A stretch of DNA of 64,000 nt, from the NCBI GenBank assembly GCA_030431255.1, contig JAUIJL010000002.1:310001-374000 (forward strand), in the 5' to 3' direction. Both the position numbers and the translations under genes were made by a program. A model generated the notes under the pieces. It ran no database searches. It had not been told where the DNA came from and saw nothing but the letters and a program-made list of their open reading frames with translations. The stretch is from Thermoanaerobaculia bacterium (GTDB lineage: Bacteria > Acidobacteriota > Thermoanaerobaculia > Multivoradales > J023). Shown here one piece after another: positions 49,971 through 57,887 of the stretch (positions within the stretch are counted from its first letter, which is position 1; each line of letters opens with the position of its first letter).

Positions 49971-50615
49971 TCAGTGGAAGGGATAGGAAACGTTCTCGAC
50001 GTCTCCGTCCCAGCAGGCTCGACAGTAGCCGCAACGAGCGGGCTTCTGTGAGTATGCCGGGCAGGTGAATCCCTCGGCTCGCTCCCCCTGGTGGACGGTG
50101 CTGGTCGGTAGGCCGAGCTTCGGAGGCTCGCCGTCGACCATCGGTGCCGAGATCCGGATCACGAGATTGTCGGGCGGGGTCTCTCGAGCGAGATACTGCC
50201 GGACAACCGCATACTCCCGGGTCGGTAGCCAGTGACGGATTTCCGGGGTCTGGTCAGCGACCTCGGCGATCGTTTGCAACATCCGGACGGACTGCAAATC
50301 ACCCGAGTCGAACCAGCGGAAAAAAGCAAGACCCGTCTCCAAGCCTTGCCACCGTACCAGCCTCACCATCGCCTCCACCCACCGGGGATGCCCGAAACGA
50401 TCGAGCCGCCGTTGGTAGGCTCTACGCACGTTGGACATGCGATAGAAGCCTTTGAGGGCGTAACATCCGTGACAGATGCTGCCTTCGACCTCGGCGAGCT
50501 TGCCGCCAACCTTGCATGCCTGAGCGGGAATACCCCAGGCGTAACAAGGCATTTTGGAAGGATTCGAGAGACCACCCACGATCTCCCAAGCTTCGGCGCG
50601 CGACAACTGATCCAT
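49971..50615 (-). CDS. Phage Gp88-like protein with Cys motifs
   Basis: The 214-residue product resembles actinophage gene product 88. It has N-terminal KMPCYAWGIPAQACKVGG and GSICHGCYALKGFYRM, then a conserved FFRWFDSGDLQS and RHWLPTREYAVVRQYL. C-terminal Cys pairs (TCPAYSQ, ARCGYCRACWDG) complete a possible metal or Fe-S site. The family has a radical-SAM-like look, but its reaction is not known. AGGAG precedes the ATG. It is divergent from the excisionase-like gene. Confidence 0.7.
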   Translation of the reverse strand: MDQLSRAEAWEIVGGLSNPSKMPCYAWGIPAQACKVGGKLAEVEGSICHGCYALKGFYRMSNVRRAYQRRLDRFGHPRWVEAMVRLVRWQGLETGLAFFRWFDSGDLQSVRMLQTIAEVADQTPEIRHWLPTREYAVVRQYLARETPPDNLVIRISAPMVDGEPPKLGLPTSTVHQGERAEGFTCPAYSQKPARCGYCRACWDGDVENVSYPFH

Positions 50616-50803
50616 ATTGGAGCTCCTGTGAAGTGAGGGGGATGAGCTGCTATTTGGCCGGGACCGACTACCCAGGCTCAGCAGGGCTGCCGTCGGACCG
50701 CGTATTCAGTTGTCAATGACCTCCGCTTTGATGAATATAAGATACCGTACGGAAGCTTAATAGTCAATAGATAAACCTTGATTTGCTGAATAAACTTCTT
50801 TGC

Positions 50804-50816
50804 GGTACACTGTACC
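50804..50816. promoter_or_regulatory. Small palindrome upstream of the excisionase-like gene
   Basis: GGTAC-ACT-GTACC lies just before the GGAGG and ATG of the downstream gene, within an AT-rich promoter region (50730-50820). A second palindrome, CCGTACGG, occurs at 50745. Both share the GTAC core and could bind one regulator. Confidence 0.45.
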
Positions 50817-50831
50817 CATGGAGGCAACCAC

Positions 50832-51629
50832 ATGATCACCTTTGACGAAAGCAATCCGCTGGAAACACTGACCCTCGAGCCCGGGGCCGAAGAGCTCTAT
50901 TTCAGAAGCCCGGAAGGGGAAGAGATGTCGTCCGTATGGGTATCAGCCGCCGACGAGGCCGGAGAGGACCCTCGCGACATCCAACGAATCACCGCCGTCT
51001 TGGCAGAGCAATGGCGCTGCCAAGTATGGGAACGACACGAGGTCACCCTTGTCGTGGGTCGATATCGCCTGCTCGATGAAGCACTGAGAATCCGCGACCG
51101 AATGGCGAGCCTACCCACCGTGGAGCAACGGCCTTTGATCGCAGCCCTAGCGACCGTCTCGGCCGTCTTACAAGATCTACCCGAAGAGTGGTTTATCGAC
51201 GCCGAAGCCGCGGCAAAGGTCTACAGCGTGTCTCAACGCAGGATGACTCAGCTCATCGGTCAAGGCCGCGTGCCCGGCGCACACAAACGAGGACGCCTTT
51301 GGATGGTGCCCAAAGAATTCGAAGTCCTCGAGCACTCCGAGAAGCCGCGAAAGCGGCCCGAATGGCGAGTGATCGTCGAAGAGAACATGTTGGTCGAACC
51401 GTACTATTCGATGCATGCAGCGTTTAAGAGGGCGTATGAGCTTAGCCGTGAGAATCCAGAGCAATGGGTTGATCTCCACATTCCCGACGGCCGCGCTCCG
51501 GGAGCTCACATTTCTTTCTCTGCCGGACAGCCCATCGTGACGGGCGAGCTTCGCGACGAGAGCATTCGGGCTTTGGTATCGCGATATTCCAATCGATTCC
51601 AAGAGGACGAAACTGGCACCAAGGCTTGA
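50832..51629 (+). CDS. HTH protein, excisionase/MerR-like domain
   Basis: The 265-residue product carries an excisionase-type winged HTH in the middle (residues about 125-165: WFIDAEAAAKVYSVSQRRMT and GRVPGAHKRGRLWMVPKEFE). It is longer than typical Xis proteins and has an added N-terminal domain and a C-terminal acidic domain. It converges on and nearly touches the integrase gene, so it may regulate recombination direction. GGAGG precedes the ATG. An alternative is a plain phage regulator. Confidence 0.68.
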   Translation: MITFDESNPLETLTLEPGAEELYFRSPEGEEMSSVWVSAADEAGEDPRDIQRITAVLAEQWRCQVWERHEVTLVVGRYRLLDEALRIRDRMASLPTVEQRPLIAALATVSAVLQDLPEEWFIDAEAAAKVYSVSQRRMTQLIGQGRVPGAHKRGRLWMVPKEFEVLEHSEKPRKRPEWRVIVEENMLVEPYYSMHAAFKRAYELSRENPEQWVDLHIPDGRAPGAHISFSAGQPIVTGELRDESIRALVSRYSNRFQEDETGTKA

Positions 51630-52790
51630 CTACGCGTGTTGTTGCACCGGAAACGTAGGAAGGTGTGGCGCCACCCGCTCCAGGGTCACATGCGCCGCAT
51701 ACCGCATCGTCGTCGTCGGGCTCGCATGCCCAAACAGCCGCTGCAGGGCCTGCAAATCCCCCTTCGACGACTTCAGGAACATCAACCCAAAAGTCGACCG
51801 CAACCCATGGGTCGGCACCGGCGCCGTGATGCCGGCCGCTTTCTGAAACCTCAGCACCGCGTCGTACACCAGCCGTGGCGACATGCTTTGGCACTCACCG
51901 TGGACTCGGCACGGCAACAACAGCGCCTCCGTCGACGATCGATCCATCTCCCGCAACGTGGCCTTCACATACCGCTCCACAACCGCCGCCGCTCCGCGAT
52001 CGAGAGGCGCTAGGCGGCGTTTATTGCCTTTACCCAACACGTGGAGCTGCCAATAGTGCTCAGAGGCTCCCGTATCCACATCACAGAGCCTCAGGCGGGC
52101 GATCTCAGCCCGACGCAGCCCCGAGCACACCGCCAGCACCACCGCGGCCGCGTCCCGAAGGGCTGCCACCTGCGCGCTGTCAGCCACCCCTTCCAAAGGC
52201 TCCGCGATCAAGCCGCGCAGATAAGACGTCAAACGGTCATAGTCCTCCGTCGGTAGCGTCCGATGGGGCGTCTGCTCCACCGCCACCGTCGGACACACCC
52301 TCGCGATCGACGGCGCCGAGGGCAACGAGTCCGACCAAAACTCCAAGCTCCACCGCATAAACGACCGCACCGCGGCCACGCCCAACGCTGCCGGCGCGCT
52401 CGGATTCGAGCCCACCGCTTCGGCGTGAAACGCACGCAACACATCCGCCGTCACCTCCGCCGGGCTCTTCACCTCGGCATCACGACAAAACGCCGCGAAC
52501 CGCTTCAGAGGGGGGCGATATTTTTCAAGCGTCGACTCCGCCAACCGACGACCCCCACGGCCCACGGCAGACTTCTCATAGACCTCGAACGCCTCATCCC
52601 ACGACGGACGCTGCCCCGGGTGTGCTCGAGCCGCGGCTTCACTCGCCGGCTCCGACCTCGGCTCAATGTCCTGCCCCGTGCCGTGGCATCGCGCCCCCTG
52701 GTAGAGATGCCAACGGACAATGAAACCCTGCCCCTTCGGCCGGATCCCGATTCGACGCTCACACACTGGACACTTGGAAAAGGTGCTCAT
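51630..52790 (-). CDS. int: Tyrosine recombinase (phage integrase) with N-terminal zinc finger
   Basis: The 386-residue product has an N-terminal Cys/His cluster (KCPVCERRIG, later WHLYQGARCHGTG), an SAM-like core-binding domain, and a C-terminal catalytic domain. The catalytic Arg226 lies in CSGLRRAEI, Lys is in GKGNKRRL, the H-x-x-R box is HGLRSTF, and the final His and Tyr are in GHASPTTTMRYA. All active-site residues are present. The second ATG was chosen; one 10 codons earlier would start inside the inverted repeat. It lies in mid-prophage, not next to the tRNA scar. Confidence 0.88.
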   Translation of the reverse strand: MSTFSKCPVCERRIGIRPKGQGFIVRWHLYQGARCHGTGQDIEPRSEPASEAAARAHPGQRPSWDEAFEVYEKSAVGRGGRRLAESTLEKYRPPLKRFAAFCRDAEVKSPAEVTADVLRAFHAEAVGSNPSAPAALGVAAVRSFMRWSLEFWSDSLPSAPSIARVCPTVAVEQTPHRTLPTEDYDRLTSYLRGLIAEPLEGVADSAQVAALRDAAAVVLAVCSGLRRAEIARLRLCDVDTGASEHYWQLHVLGKGNKRRLAPLDRGAAAVVERYVKATLREMDRSSTEALLLPCRVHGECQSMSPRLVYDAVLRFQKAAGITAPVPTHGLRSTFGLMFLKSSKGDLQALQRLFGHASPTTTMRYAAHVTLERVAPHLPTFPVQQHA

Positions 52791-52808
52791 CCCGGCACCG
52801 TAGCTCAA

Positions 52809-52848
52809 ACGACCGGACATCAGCGGACACCTAAAGATGTCCGGTCGT
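52809..52848. repeat. Perfect 13-bp inverted repeat between integrase and terminase genes
   Basis: ACGACCGGACATC and GATGTCCGGTCGT are exact inverted copies separated by 14 bases. A second, partly overlapping inverted pair, GGACAC / GTGTCC, lies at 52825 and 52847. Located just upstream of the integrase start, it could be an integrase core-type recombination site or an operator for the two divergent genes. No T-run follows, so it is unlikely to be a terminator. Confidence 0.7.
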
Positions 52849-52877
52849 GTCCATTTCCCTGTGGTACATACCTAGGA

Positions 52878-53513
52878 ATGGGCAAACGGCAGAGCAAGAA
52901 GCGAAAACCAACACCCGCTCGGTGCGGAGCTCGAACTAAAAGCGGCACCCCGTGTCGACGTCCCGCCGGCTGGGGCACCGACCACGTGGGTGAAGGCCCG
53001 TGCAGACATCACGAACCCCAACCCGGCACAGAGTCACCCATCGCGTTCTACGCGATGGAGGATCTCGTCACTCTCGCTCGACAACATCGCAAAGCCGCGT
53101 CCCAAAATCCCTACGACTTGTCCGACGATATCGCCGCATGTCGCGCCGCTCGAGACCAACTGCTCAGGCGGGCCGACGCCGTCGCGGACGCCGTTCTGAG
53201 ATGGGCTGCCGACACCGATCAAAAGCCGCCCAAATCGGTCGTCGATCTCAACGGCTATGAAATCGCCCAACGCTTTTCCACAGCCGCCACCAAGATGGTC
53301 GAAGTCCAAATGCGCCGTGAAGCCCTTGACAGCCTCACAAAAGCCGACGTCAAAGAGCTGTTCAAACAAATCGGCGAGACCCCGGGCCTGGCCCTGCGCA
53401 CGGTGCTCTCCGAACACCTGCCGGACCTCGACCCGGTGATTGGAAACGACATTGTCGGTCATTTCTCGCGGGAGATCGCGGACGCCTGGCAAGCTCTGGC
53501 AGCTCGCGCTTGA
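52878..53513 (+). CDS. Probable small terminase subunit with N-terminal zinc motif
   Basis: The 211-residue product starts with a basic segment and a Cys/His motif (RCGARTKSGTPCRRPAGWGT followed by GPCRHHEP). This motif is common in phage proteins encoded just before large terminase. The rest is helical. Its end overlaps the terminase frame by 74 bases. Small terminase would recognise the packaging site. The ATG has TAGGA only 1 base upstream, so the start is provisional. Confidence 0.62.
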   Translation: MGKRQSKKRKPTPARCGARTKSGTPCRRPAGWGTDHVGEGPCRHHEPQPGTESPIAFYAMEDLVTLARQHRKAASQNPYDLSDDIAACRAARDQLLRRADAVADAVLRWAADTDQKPPKSVVDLNGYEIAQRFSTAATKMVEVQMRREALDSLTKADVKELFKQIGETPGLALRTVLSEHLPDLDPVIGNDIVGHFSREIADAWQALAARA

Positions 53514-55236
53514 CACCGCCGCCGGAGCCGCGCGCCAACGGTCCGCTCAATCCGTCGCCACCCGGGATCCCCTGCACCGTCGGCGCTATGCCGACGATCC
53601 ATGGGCCTATATCGCCGACATCCTGGGAATCACCCTCTCCCAACCCCAGCGGAAAGCCCTAGAAGCCGTCACCTCCCACGACCGCGTCCTCTTGGCCGGC
53701 GCCAACAACGTCGGCAAAACCGTACTCGATGCCTGCATCGCCCTTTGGTTTCTCGACGCTCGCGGCGCCCAACCCGGGGGAGATTTTGAAGAACGCGGCG
53801 CGCGCGTTTTGCTCGTTGGTCCCGATCACAGCACCATCTTCCAAACCGTCTACGCCGAAATGCTCAGCCTGGCTCGCCGCGCCGAAGCCCGAGGCCATCT
53901 CATGCCCGGCAGCCGCTCCACCGCCTCCGTCACTTGGAAAGTGCGCGAGAAATGGGGTGTCGAACCCTTCGCGCCACCCCAAAAAGCCGGTCAAAACCAA
54001 GCCCACAGCGCCGCGGGCCGCCACCAGCGCGAGCAGCTCGCCATCATTTGCGAAGCCCAAGGCGTGCCCGATCCCGTGTGGAAAGGCGTCGAAGGCATGT
54101 GCTCCACCCAGGGCAACATCATCCTGGCGGAAACCAACCCCACCGAAGCCCACGGCCCCTTCCACAGCCGCTCTAGGCTCCAGAGCTGGCGGCTCGTGCA
54201 CCTCTCCGCCCTCGACCACGACAACATCACCCAGCGCCGCCTAGTCATCCCCGAGGCCATCTCGTGGCAAAAGCTCGAGAGCCGCATCCGCGATCAATGC
54301 GAAGAGCTCGGCCCGTGGCCCGAGGTCCAGCCCGCCGCCGAATACGACGATTTCATCTACGCCCTGACCCCCGAGGAAGCCGCGCACCCCGAAGCCGTCC
54401 GAGACGACGGTTTCCTAGGCTCCGCCGAAGGCCAACCCCGCATCTACCGGCCGCGCGCCAACTTCGCGCCCCAAAGCTTGGGCCGCTACCCGAAAGGCGG
54501 CGAGCAAAGCCTCTTCGACCCCGCCGCCCTCGACGCCGCCATGGCTCGATGGCGAGCCGCCCACGTCCCAGAAATTCCACCCGATCGCGTCGGGCTCGAC
54601 TCCGCCTATGGCCAGAACGATGCCATCTGTGCCGTCGGAGCCTGGGGCGACGACGCCACCACCCTGCTCAGTCGCTACCAGGAAGCCATGTCCCAAGGGC
54701 AACCCGACGCCATCGAGCTGCTACGGGAGCACCAACGGTGCTACATCGGCCGTCTGCACATCCTGCCGGCGGCCGCGCCCTCGAACACCGCCCGATGGAT
54801 GCTCGATCACTTCCCAAAGTCCCATTGGATGGTCGAGCACGCCGGTGGCGGCGAAGGCGTCTGCGATCACGCGAGCTCCACCCTGAAATTTTTCAACTTT
54901 TCGAAAATCAACCCGTCCGGCAGCCCGCCGCCACGGCTCGAAGAAGAAATCGCCTGCGACAACGTGCGCGCCTCCCTCTACGTCCGCGCCGCCATGCTCG
55001 TCAAACGAGGCCTGGTCGACGTGCCCGACGACCCCATGCTGCGCCAAGAGCTCATGGCCATGCAGCTCGTCTACGACCGCATCACCACCCAGAATGGCGA
55101 ACGGGTCCAAGTGGCGCGGCTCATCTCTAAGAAAGACCTCAAAAAAGCCCTGGGCCGGAGTCCTGACCGAGCCTCAGCCTTCGTCTTTGCCCTCTGTCAG
55201 CCCGACGCCGGAGAGCCCGGGGCGGATATTTGGTGA
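53440..55236 (+). CDS. Terminase large subunit
   Basis: The product (up to 598 residues) is a packaging ATPase-nuclease. A Walker A-like motif is VLLAGANNVGKTVLDA. A Walker B-like EQLAIICEAQGV follows, and the nuclease part contains RVGLDSAYGQNDAICAVGAW with its first acidic residue and later EHAGGGEGVCDHA. The first start possibility is TTG within the upstream gene; the first recognisable similarity begins near DPLHRRRYADDPWAYI. It is transcribed opposite to the portal operon, which is unusual for this kind of phage. Confidence 0.82.
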   Translation: METTLSVISRGRSRTPGKLWQLALDTAAGAARQRSAQSVATRDPLHRRRYADDPWAYIADILGITLSQPQRKALEAVTSHDRVLLAGANNVGKTVLDACIALWFLDARGAQPGGDFEERGARVLLVGPDHSTIFQTVYAEMLSLARRAEARGHLMPGSRSTASVTWKVREKWGVEPFAPPQKAGQNQAHSAAGRHQREQLAIICEAQGVPDPVWKGVEGMCSTQGNIILAETNPTEAHGPFHSRSRLQSWRLVHLSALDHDNITQRRLVIPEAISWQKLESRIRDQCEELGPWPEVQPAAEYDDFIYALTPEEAAHPEAVRDDGFLGSAEGQPRIYRPRANFAPQSLGRYPKGGEQSLFDPAALDAAMARWRAAHVPEIPPDRVGLDSAYGQNDAICAVGAWGDDATTLLSRYQEAMSQGQPDAIELLREHQRCYIGRLHILPAAAPSNTARWMLDHFPKSHWMVEHAGGGEGVCDHASSTLKFFNFSKINPSGSPPPRLEEEIACDNVRASLYVRAAMLVKRGLVDVPDDPMLRQELMAMQLVYDRITTQNGERVQVARLISKKDLKKALGRSPDRASAFVFALCQPDAGEPGADIW

Positions 55237-55238
55237 CG

Positions 55239-55580
55239 TCAATTCACCCGCCTTAAGCCACCTTCCAAAATCTTGAGCTTCGCTAGATTCATCTCTTGAA
55301 TCGTATAAGCACCCGAAAGACCAATTTTTTCCTTTTCGCCCATGGTTTGATCTTCTAAACAAGGGCGCGCAGTAGCCCACCAACCGATGGGTGAAGAATA
55401 CTGGGGAGCACTTTCGAGAATCCAATATTCTCCGCTATCCGTGCGTACCAACTCATCACCCTTGAGCCGGCCTGGGTTCAAGTGAACCAGCTCTGACGCT
55501 ATAAGGTCACCTGCTTGTTTGCTCTTTGCTGAGTCCTTTACTTTCATTGCCGCCACAGGCCCTTTCATGGTCGTACTCAC
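55239..55580 (-). CDS. Small phage protein of unknown function
   Basis: The 113-residue product from GTG (109 from an ATG four codons later) has a beta-rich centre (ELVRTDSGEYWILESAPQYS) and a helical end. No family is recognised. It is the last gene of the leftward early operon and ends 2 bases from the convergent terminase stop. The GAGG before it is at odd spacing for both starts. Confidence 0.6.
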   Translation of the reverse strand: MSTTMKGPVAAMKVKDSAKSKQAGDLIASELVHLNPGRLKGDELVRTDSGEYWILESAPQYSSPIGWWATARPCLEDQTMGEKEKIGLSGAYTIQEMNLAKLKILEGGLRRVN

Positions 55581-55583
55581 ACC

Positions 55584-55817
55584 TCAAGACCTACCGCCTG
55601 CCCTCGCTTGCTCCACCGCCTGCCGGAAAATAAGGTTGCGCCGCTTCCAGCGGGTAATCGTACGCTCACTGATCCCGATCCGCTCCGCCGCTACACGCTG
55701 GGAACACCCCTTCTTAATGAGCTCCACCGCTTCTTGTTGACGCTCCGTCAGCTCGCGCCCTCTCACCCCGAAAAAGCGAAGAGTCACCACCACCGTCCTG
55801 GATTCGTCACTTACCAT
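55584..55817 (-). CDS. Small HTH protein, terminase-small-subunit-like
   Basis: The 77-residue product is dominated by a helix-turn-helix (TERQQEAVELIKKGCSQRVA and ERIGISERTITRWKRRNLIF). This pattern occurs in phBC6A51-type small terminases and in transposase-like regulators. The ATG overlaps the stop of the upstream 41-residue gene. It may be a regulator, or a second candidate for the packaging recognition subunit. Confidence 0.62.
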   Translation of the reverse strand: MVSDESRTVVVTLRFFGVRGRELTERQQEAVELIKKGCSQRVAAERIGISERTITRWKRRNLIFRQAVEQARAGGRS

Positions 55818-55936
55818 CTGAGCCCACACACACGTTTTTGGCCTTGCCTTATTTTGGCAATCTCGTAGAAATTTCCGTTCCACTGGAAAAGCCATGTTTT
55901 AATCAGCTTCAGCGCAGTCTTATTCTGATCGGGCAT
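55811..55936 (-). CDS. 41-residue phage protein
   Basis: The ATG has AGGAAG 8 bases upstream and the gene overlaps the following HTH gene by 7 bases, as expected in this operon. The product (PDQNKTALKLIKTWLFQWNG and a basic end) is a short basic helical peptide. Function is unknown. Confidence 0.55.
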   Translation of the reverse strand: MPDQNKTALKLIKTWLFQWNGNFYEIAKIRQGQKRVCGLRW

Positions 55937-55961
55937 CGTAATCTTCCTGTTGTCCTTATGC

Positions 55962-56747
55962 TCAGCCCTCAAGGCACTTCGTATGCGCATTGCCGCTCTG
56001 CACCGCCGCGCGATGAGTGTCCTTATCCCGGTGCCAGCCACAAGCACAGCTCACCCGAAAACCACCGCTGCCATTCGGCTCGATAGAAATCTCCTTGGCC
56101 GGTGCTGTCTCGGTGGTGGATTGGCTGCCAATGGCTGCCGCTTCGCTGCCGTGGCTCGATTGGCTGCCAATCGGCTGCCGAGTTGGCTGCCGTTGGCTGG
56201 TGGATTGGCTGCCAACGGATGCCGCTTCGCTGCCGTGGCTTGGTTGGCTACCAATCGGCTGCCAATCCGCTCCCGATTCGGCTGTGATTCGCTGCCAATC
56301 GAGTGGCGCCGCCGATTCACTGCCACCGACCCTGGGCAACATCGGCCACACCCAAGCCAGGCCAGCCATAGCCGCCTCCGTCCCTACCGACGTCGCGAAC
56401 GCCAACAACGCGCCCGCCCAATGGGCGGCTAGCCAGCCAGCCTCTAGGATCTCCTCAGCCGTCGTTGCGTGCTCAATTCGCAGGTGCGACACCGCCATCA
56501 GCAGCACCGACGCCGTAGCCAACGCGAGGACCGACAACCGAAGCCAAATCGAAACCGGCCGTTTCTCGAGCTGCTCCATGCGAAGGAAGATCAACAGGAA
56601 AACCGTCGCGCCCGTCAGCACCACCGCCACCAAGCCACCACGCACCGCCAAAACCGGCACCGTGGCCCCTGCCGTCAGCCCCCATCCAAGGGTCAACACA
56701 TGGGCAGCGATACCAGCCACCAACAGCCAACCCGCCGCCGATCTCAC
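55962..56747 (-). CDS. Membrane protein with repeated Ser/Gln linker and C-terminal Cys-His motif
   Basis: The 261-residue product has four hydrophobic helices in the first 130 residues (including AGWLLVAGIAAHVLTLGWGL). A low-complexity linker with two diverged copies of QPIGSQ-S-HGSEAA-x-GSQST follows, then a short C-terminal domain with SCACGWHRDKDTHRAAV..HTKC that may bind zinc. The DNA of the linker is a partial duplication. The GTG start overlaps the HD-gene stop (GTGA) and has GGAG at good spacing. Role unknown; a phage envelope or superinfection factor is possible. Confidence 0.65.
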   Translation of the reverse strand: MRSAAGWLLVAGIAAHVLTLGWGLTAGATVPVLAVRGGLVAVVLTGATVFLLIFLRMEQLEKRPVSIWLRLSVLALATASVLLMAVSHLRIEHATTAEEILEAGWLAAHWAGALLAFATSVGTEAAMAGLAWVWPMLPRVGGSESAAPLDWQRITAESGADWQPIGSQPSHGSEAASVGSQSTSQRQPTRQPIGSQSSHGSEAAAIGSQSTTETAPAKEISIEPNGSGGFRVSCACGWHRDKDTHRAAVQSGNAHTKCLEG

Positions 56748-57526
56748 AACTGGCTCCAAGAGGCAAGCTCAACCAGGTCCAGGTCCTTCCAGCTCACTCC
56801 GTGGCGAAAATGCTTGGGGCGGTCCTCCCTTCGACGAGCCAAAGCGTCCAGGAAGCCCACCACCCGGCTATCCATCGAATCCGCCATCGACAGAATCAGG
56901 GCCTCAGCCGTCCGCGGCTGCGTCGCCGCCGGACCGGCATTCGAATGGTGGGCATCAATGCAATGCTCCACGTGAAGGCGCTCCCTCAACGGCACGTCCA
57001 CTTGCTCTGCCACTACGGCCCATTGCATCTTCGAAATCGCAATGTGCCCCACGGCACCGCCAGCGGCGGAGTACTCACCGCCGGGCTCCCTGTTCACCTC
57101 AAAAAGCTTGCCCACATCGTGAAATAGAGCGGCTGACAACAGCACATCAAAATCAATATCCGTCTCAAGCCGCTCCTCGAGCCAGGCCGCATATCCCACG
57201 GCCAGTTGCGCTACCGCCGCGGTGTGCATAAACAGCCCGCCGGGCCAAGCGTGGTGATGCCCCTGAGCCGCGGGCCAGTCGAATCGATCTGTATCCTCCA
57301 ACAGAACCCACCACCGATGCGCTGCTTGATGAGCCCACTTCGAAAGCTCGACAGGATAGGGAATCGAATCCAGAATCGCATCAAAAACGGACCGAAGACC
57401 GGCACCTGACTCGCCATCGGTTTCATGCAGAAGATAGTTCAAAAAGCTTTTCTGATGCGGAGGCATGGCATCTATTTTGGCTGCCAACACCTCTTCGAGG
57501 TCGACGCGCTTGTTCGGATTGGTCAT
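56744..57526 (-). CDS. HD-domain phosphohydrolase (YhaM-like)
   Basis: The 260-residue product has a complete HD metal site: HHHAWPGGLFMHT (His), ALFHDVGKLFE (His-Asp), HCIDAHHSN (His) and ADSMDSR (Asp). This arrangement resembles YhaM/CBF1-type 3'-5' exoribonucleases and related HD nucleases, but lacks a separate OB-fold nucleic-acid domain. It might degrade nucleotides or RNA during infection. The start follows the preceding stop by 5 bases. Confidence 0.78.
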   Translation of the reverse strand: MTNPNKRVDLEEVLAAKIDAMPPHQKSFLNYLLHETDGESGAGLRSVFDAILDSIPYPVELSKWAHQAAHRWWVLLEDTDRFDWPAAQGHHHAWPGGLFMHTAAVAQLAVGYAAWLEERLETDIDFDVLLSAALFHDVGKLFEVNREPGGEYSAAGGAVGHIAISKMQWAVVAEQVDVPLRERLHVEHCIDAHHSNAGPAATQPRTAEALILSMADSMDSRVVGFLDALARRREDRPKHFRHGVSWKDLDLVELASWSQL

Positions 57527-57531
57527 AGCCT

Positions 57532-57753
57532 TCAGCCCTCGGGGATATTCGCGAACTCGTCATCAGTCATCAGATCGAGCTTAAAAGTGATCGATTCGAT
57601 ATCAGATTGCTCCTCTGCCCAAATCTTCAACTGACTGGCTAGCGTTTTGAGATGTGACGGGTTCCGTGGATCCCAAACTGTTGACATACCATCGTTTAGC
57701 TCAGGATCAAGAACAATGAAGTGCCTCGGGTCTGCTGGGTTGGTCTCACTCAA
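57532..57753 (-). CDS. Small acidic phage protein
   Basis: A TTG start with GGAGGAG at good spacing gives 73 residues, acidic and beta/alpha (HFIVLDPELNDGMSTVWDPR). A longer reading of this frame would overlap the zinc-ribbon gene and was rejected. No family is recognised. Confidence 0.58.
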   Translation of the reverse strand: MSETNPADPRHFIVLDPELNDGMSTVWDPRNPSHLKTLASQLKIWAEEQSDIESITFKLDLMTDDEFANIPEG

Positions 57754-57770
57754 AGATCTCTCCTCCTCAG

Positions 57771-57887
57771 TTATTGTTCTCGGCCGTCCGGCTGGGGTAT
57801 CGAAGGCCTCGGTTCCCCGCACTGAGGGCAGCGTGGGTCTGAATGGGGAAAACCACATTTAGTGCAATGAATATCCTTCTTCTTCAT
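57771..57887 (-). CDS. 38-residue zinc-ribbon protein
   Basis: The tiny product has two C-x-x-C pairs (IHCTKCGFPHSD and PRCPQCGEPRP), a typical zinc ribbon. The ATG overlaps the stop of the replication gene (ATGA) and has TTGGAGG upstream. It is followed, after 17 bases, by the small acidic gene. Such zinc ribbons often bind nucleic acids or partner proteins; its role is unknown. Confidence 0.72.
   Translation of the reverse strand: MKKKDIHCTKCGFPHSDPRCPQCGEPRPSIPQPDGREQ

Noticed and set aside
52263-52877. N-terminal extension of the small terminase frame
   Set aside because: It is antisense to the integrase and Arg-rich; the zinc motif start at 52878 is natural.
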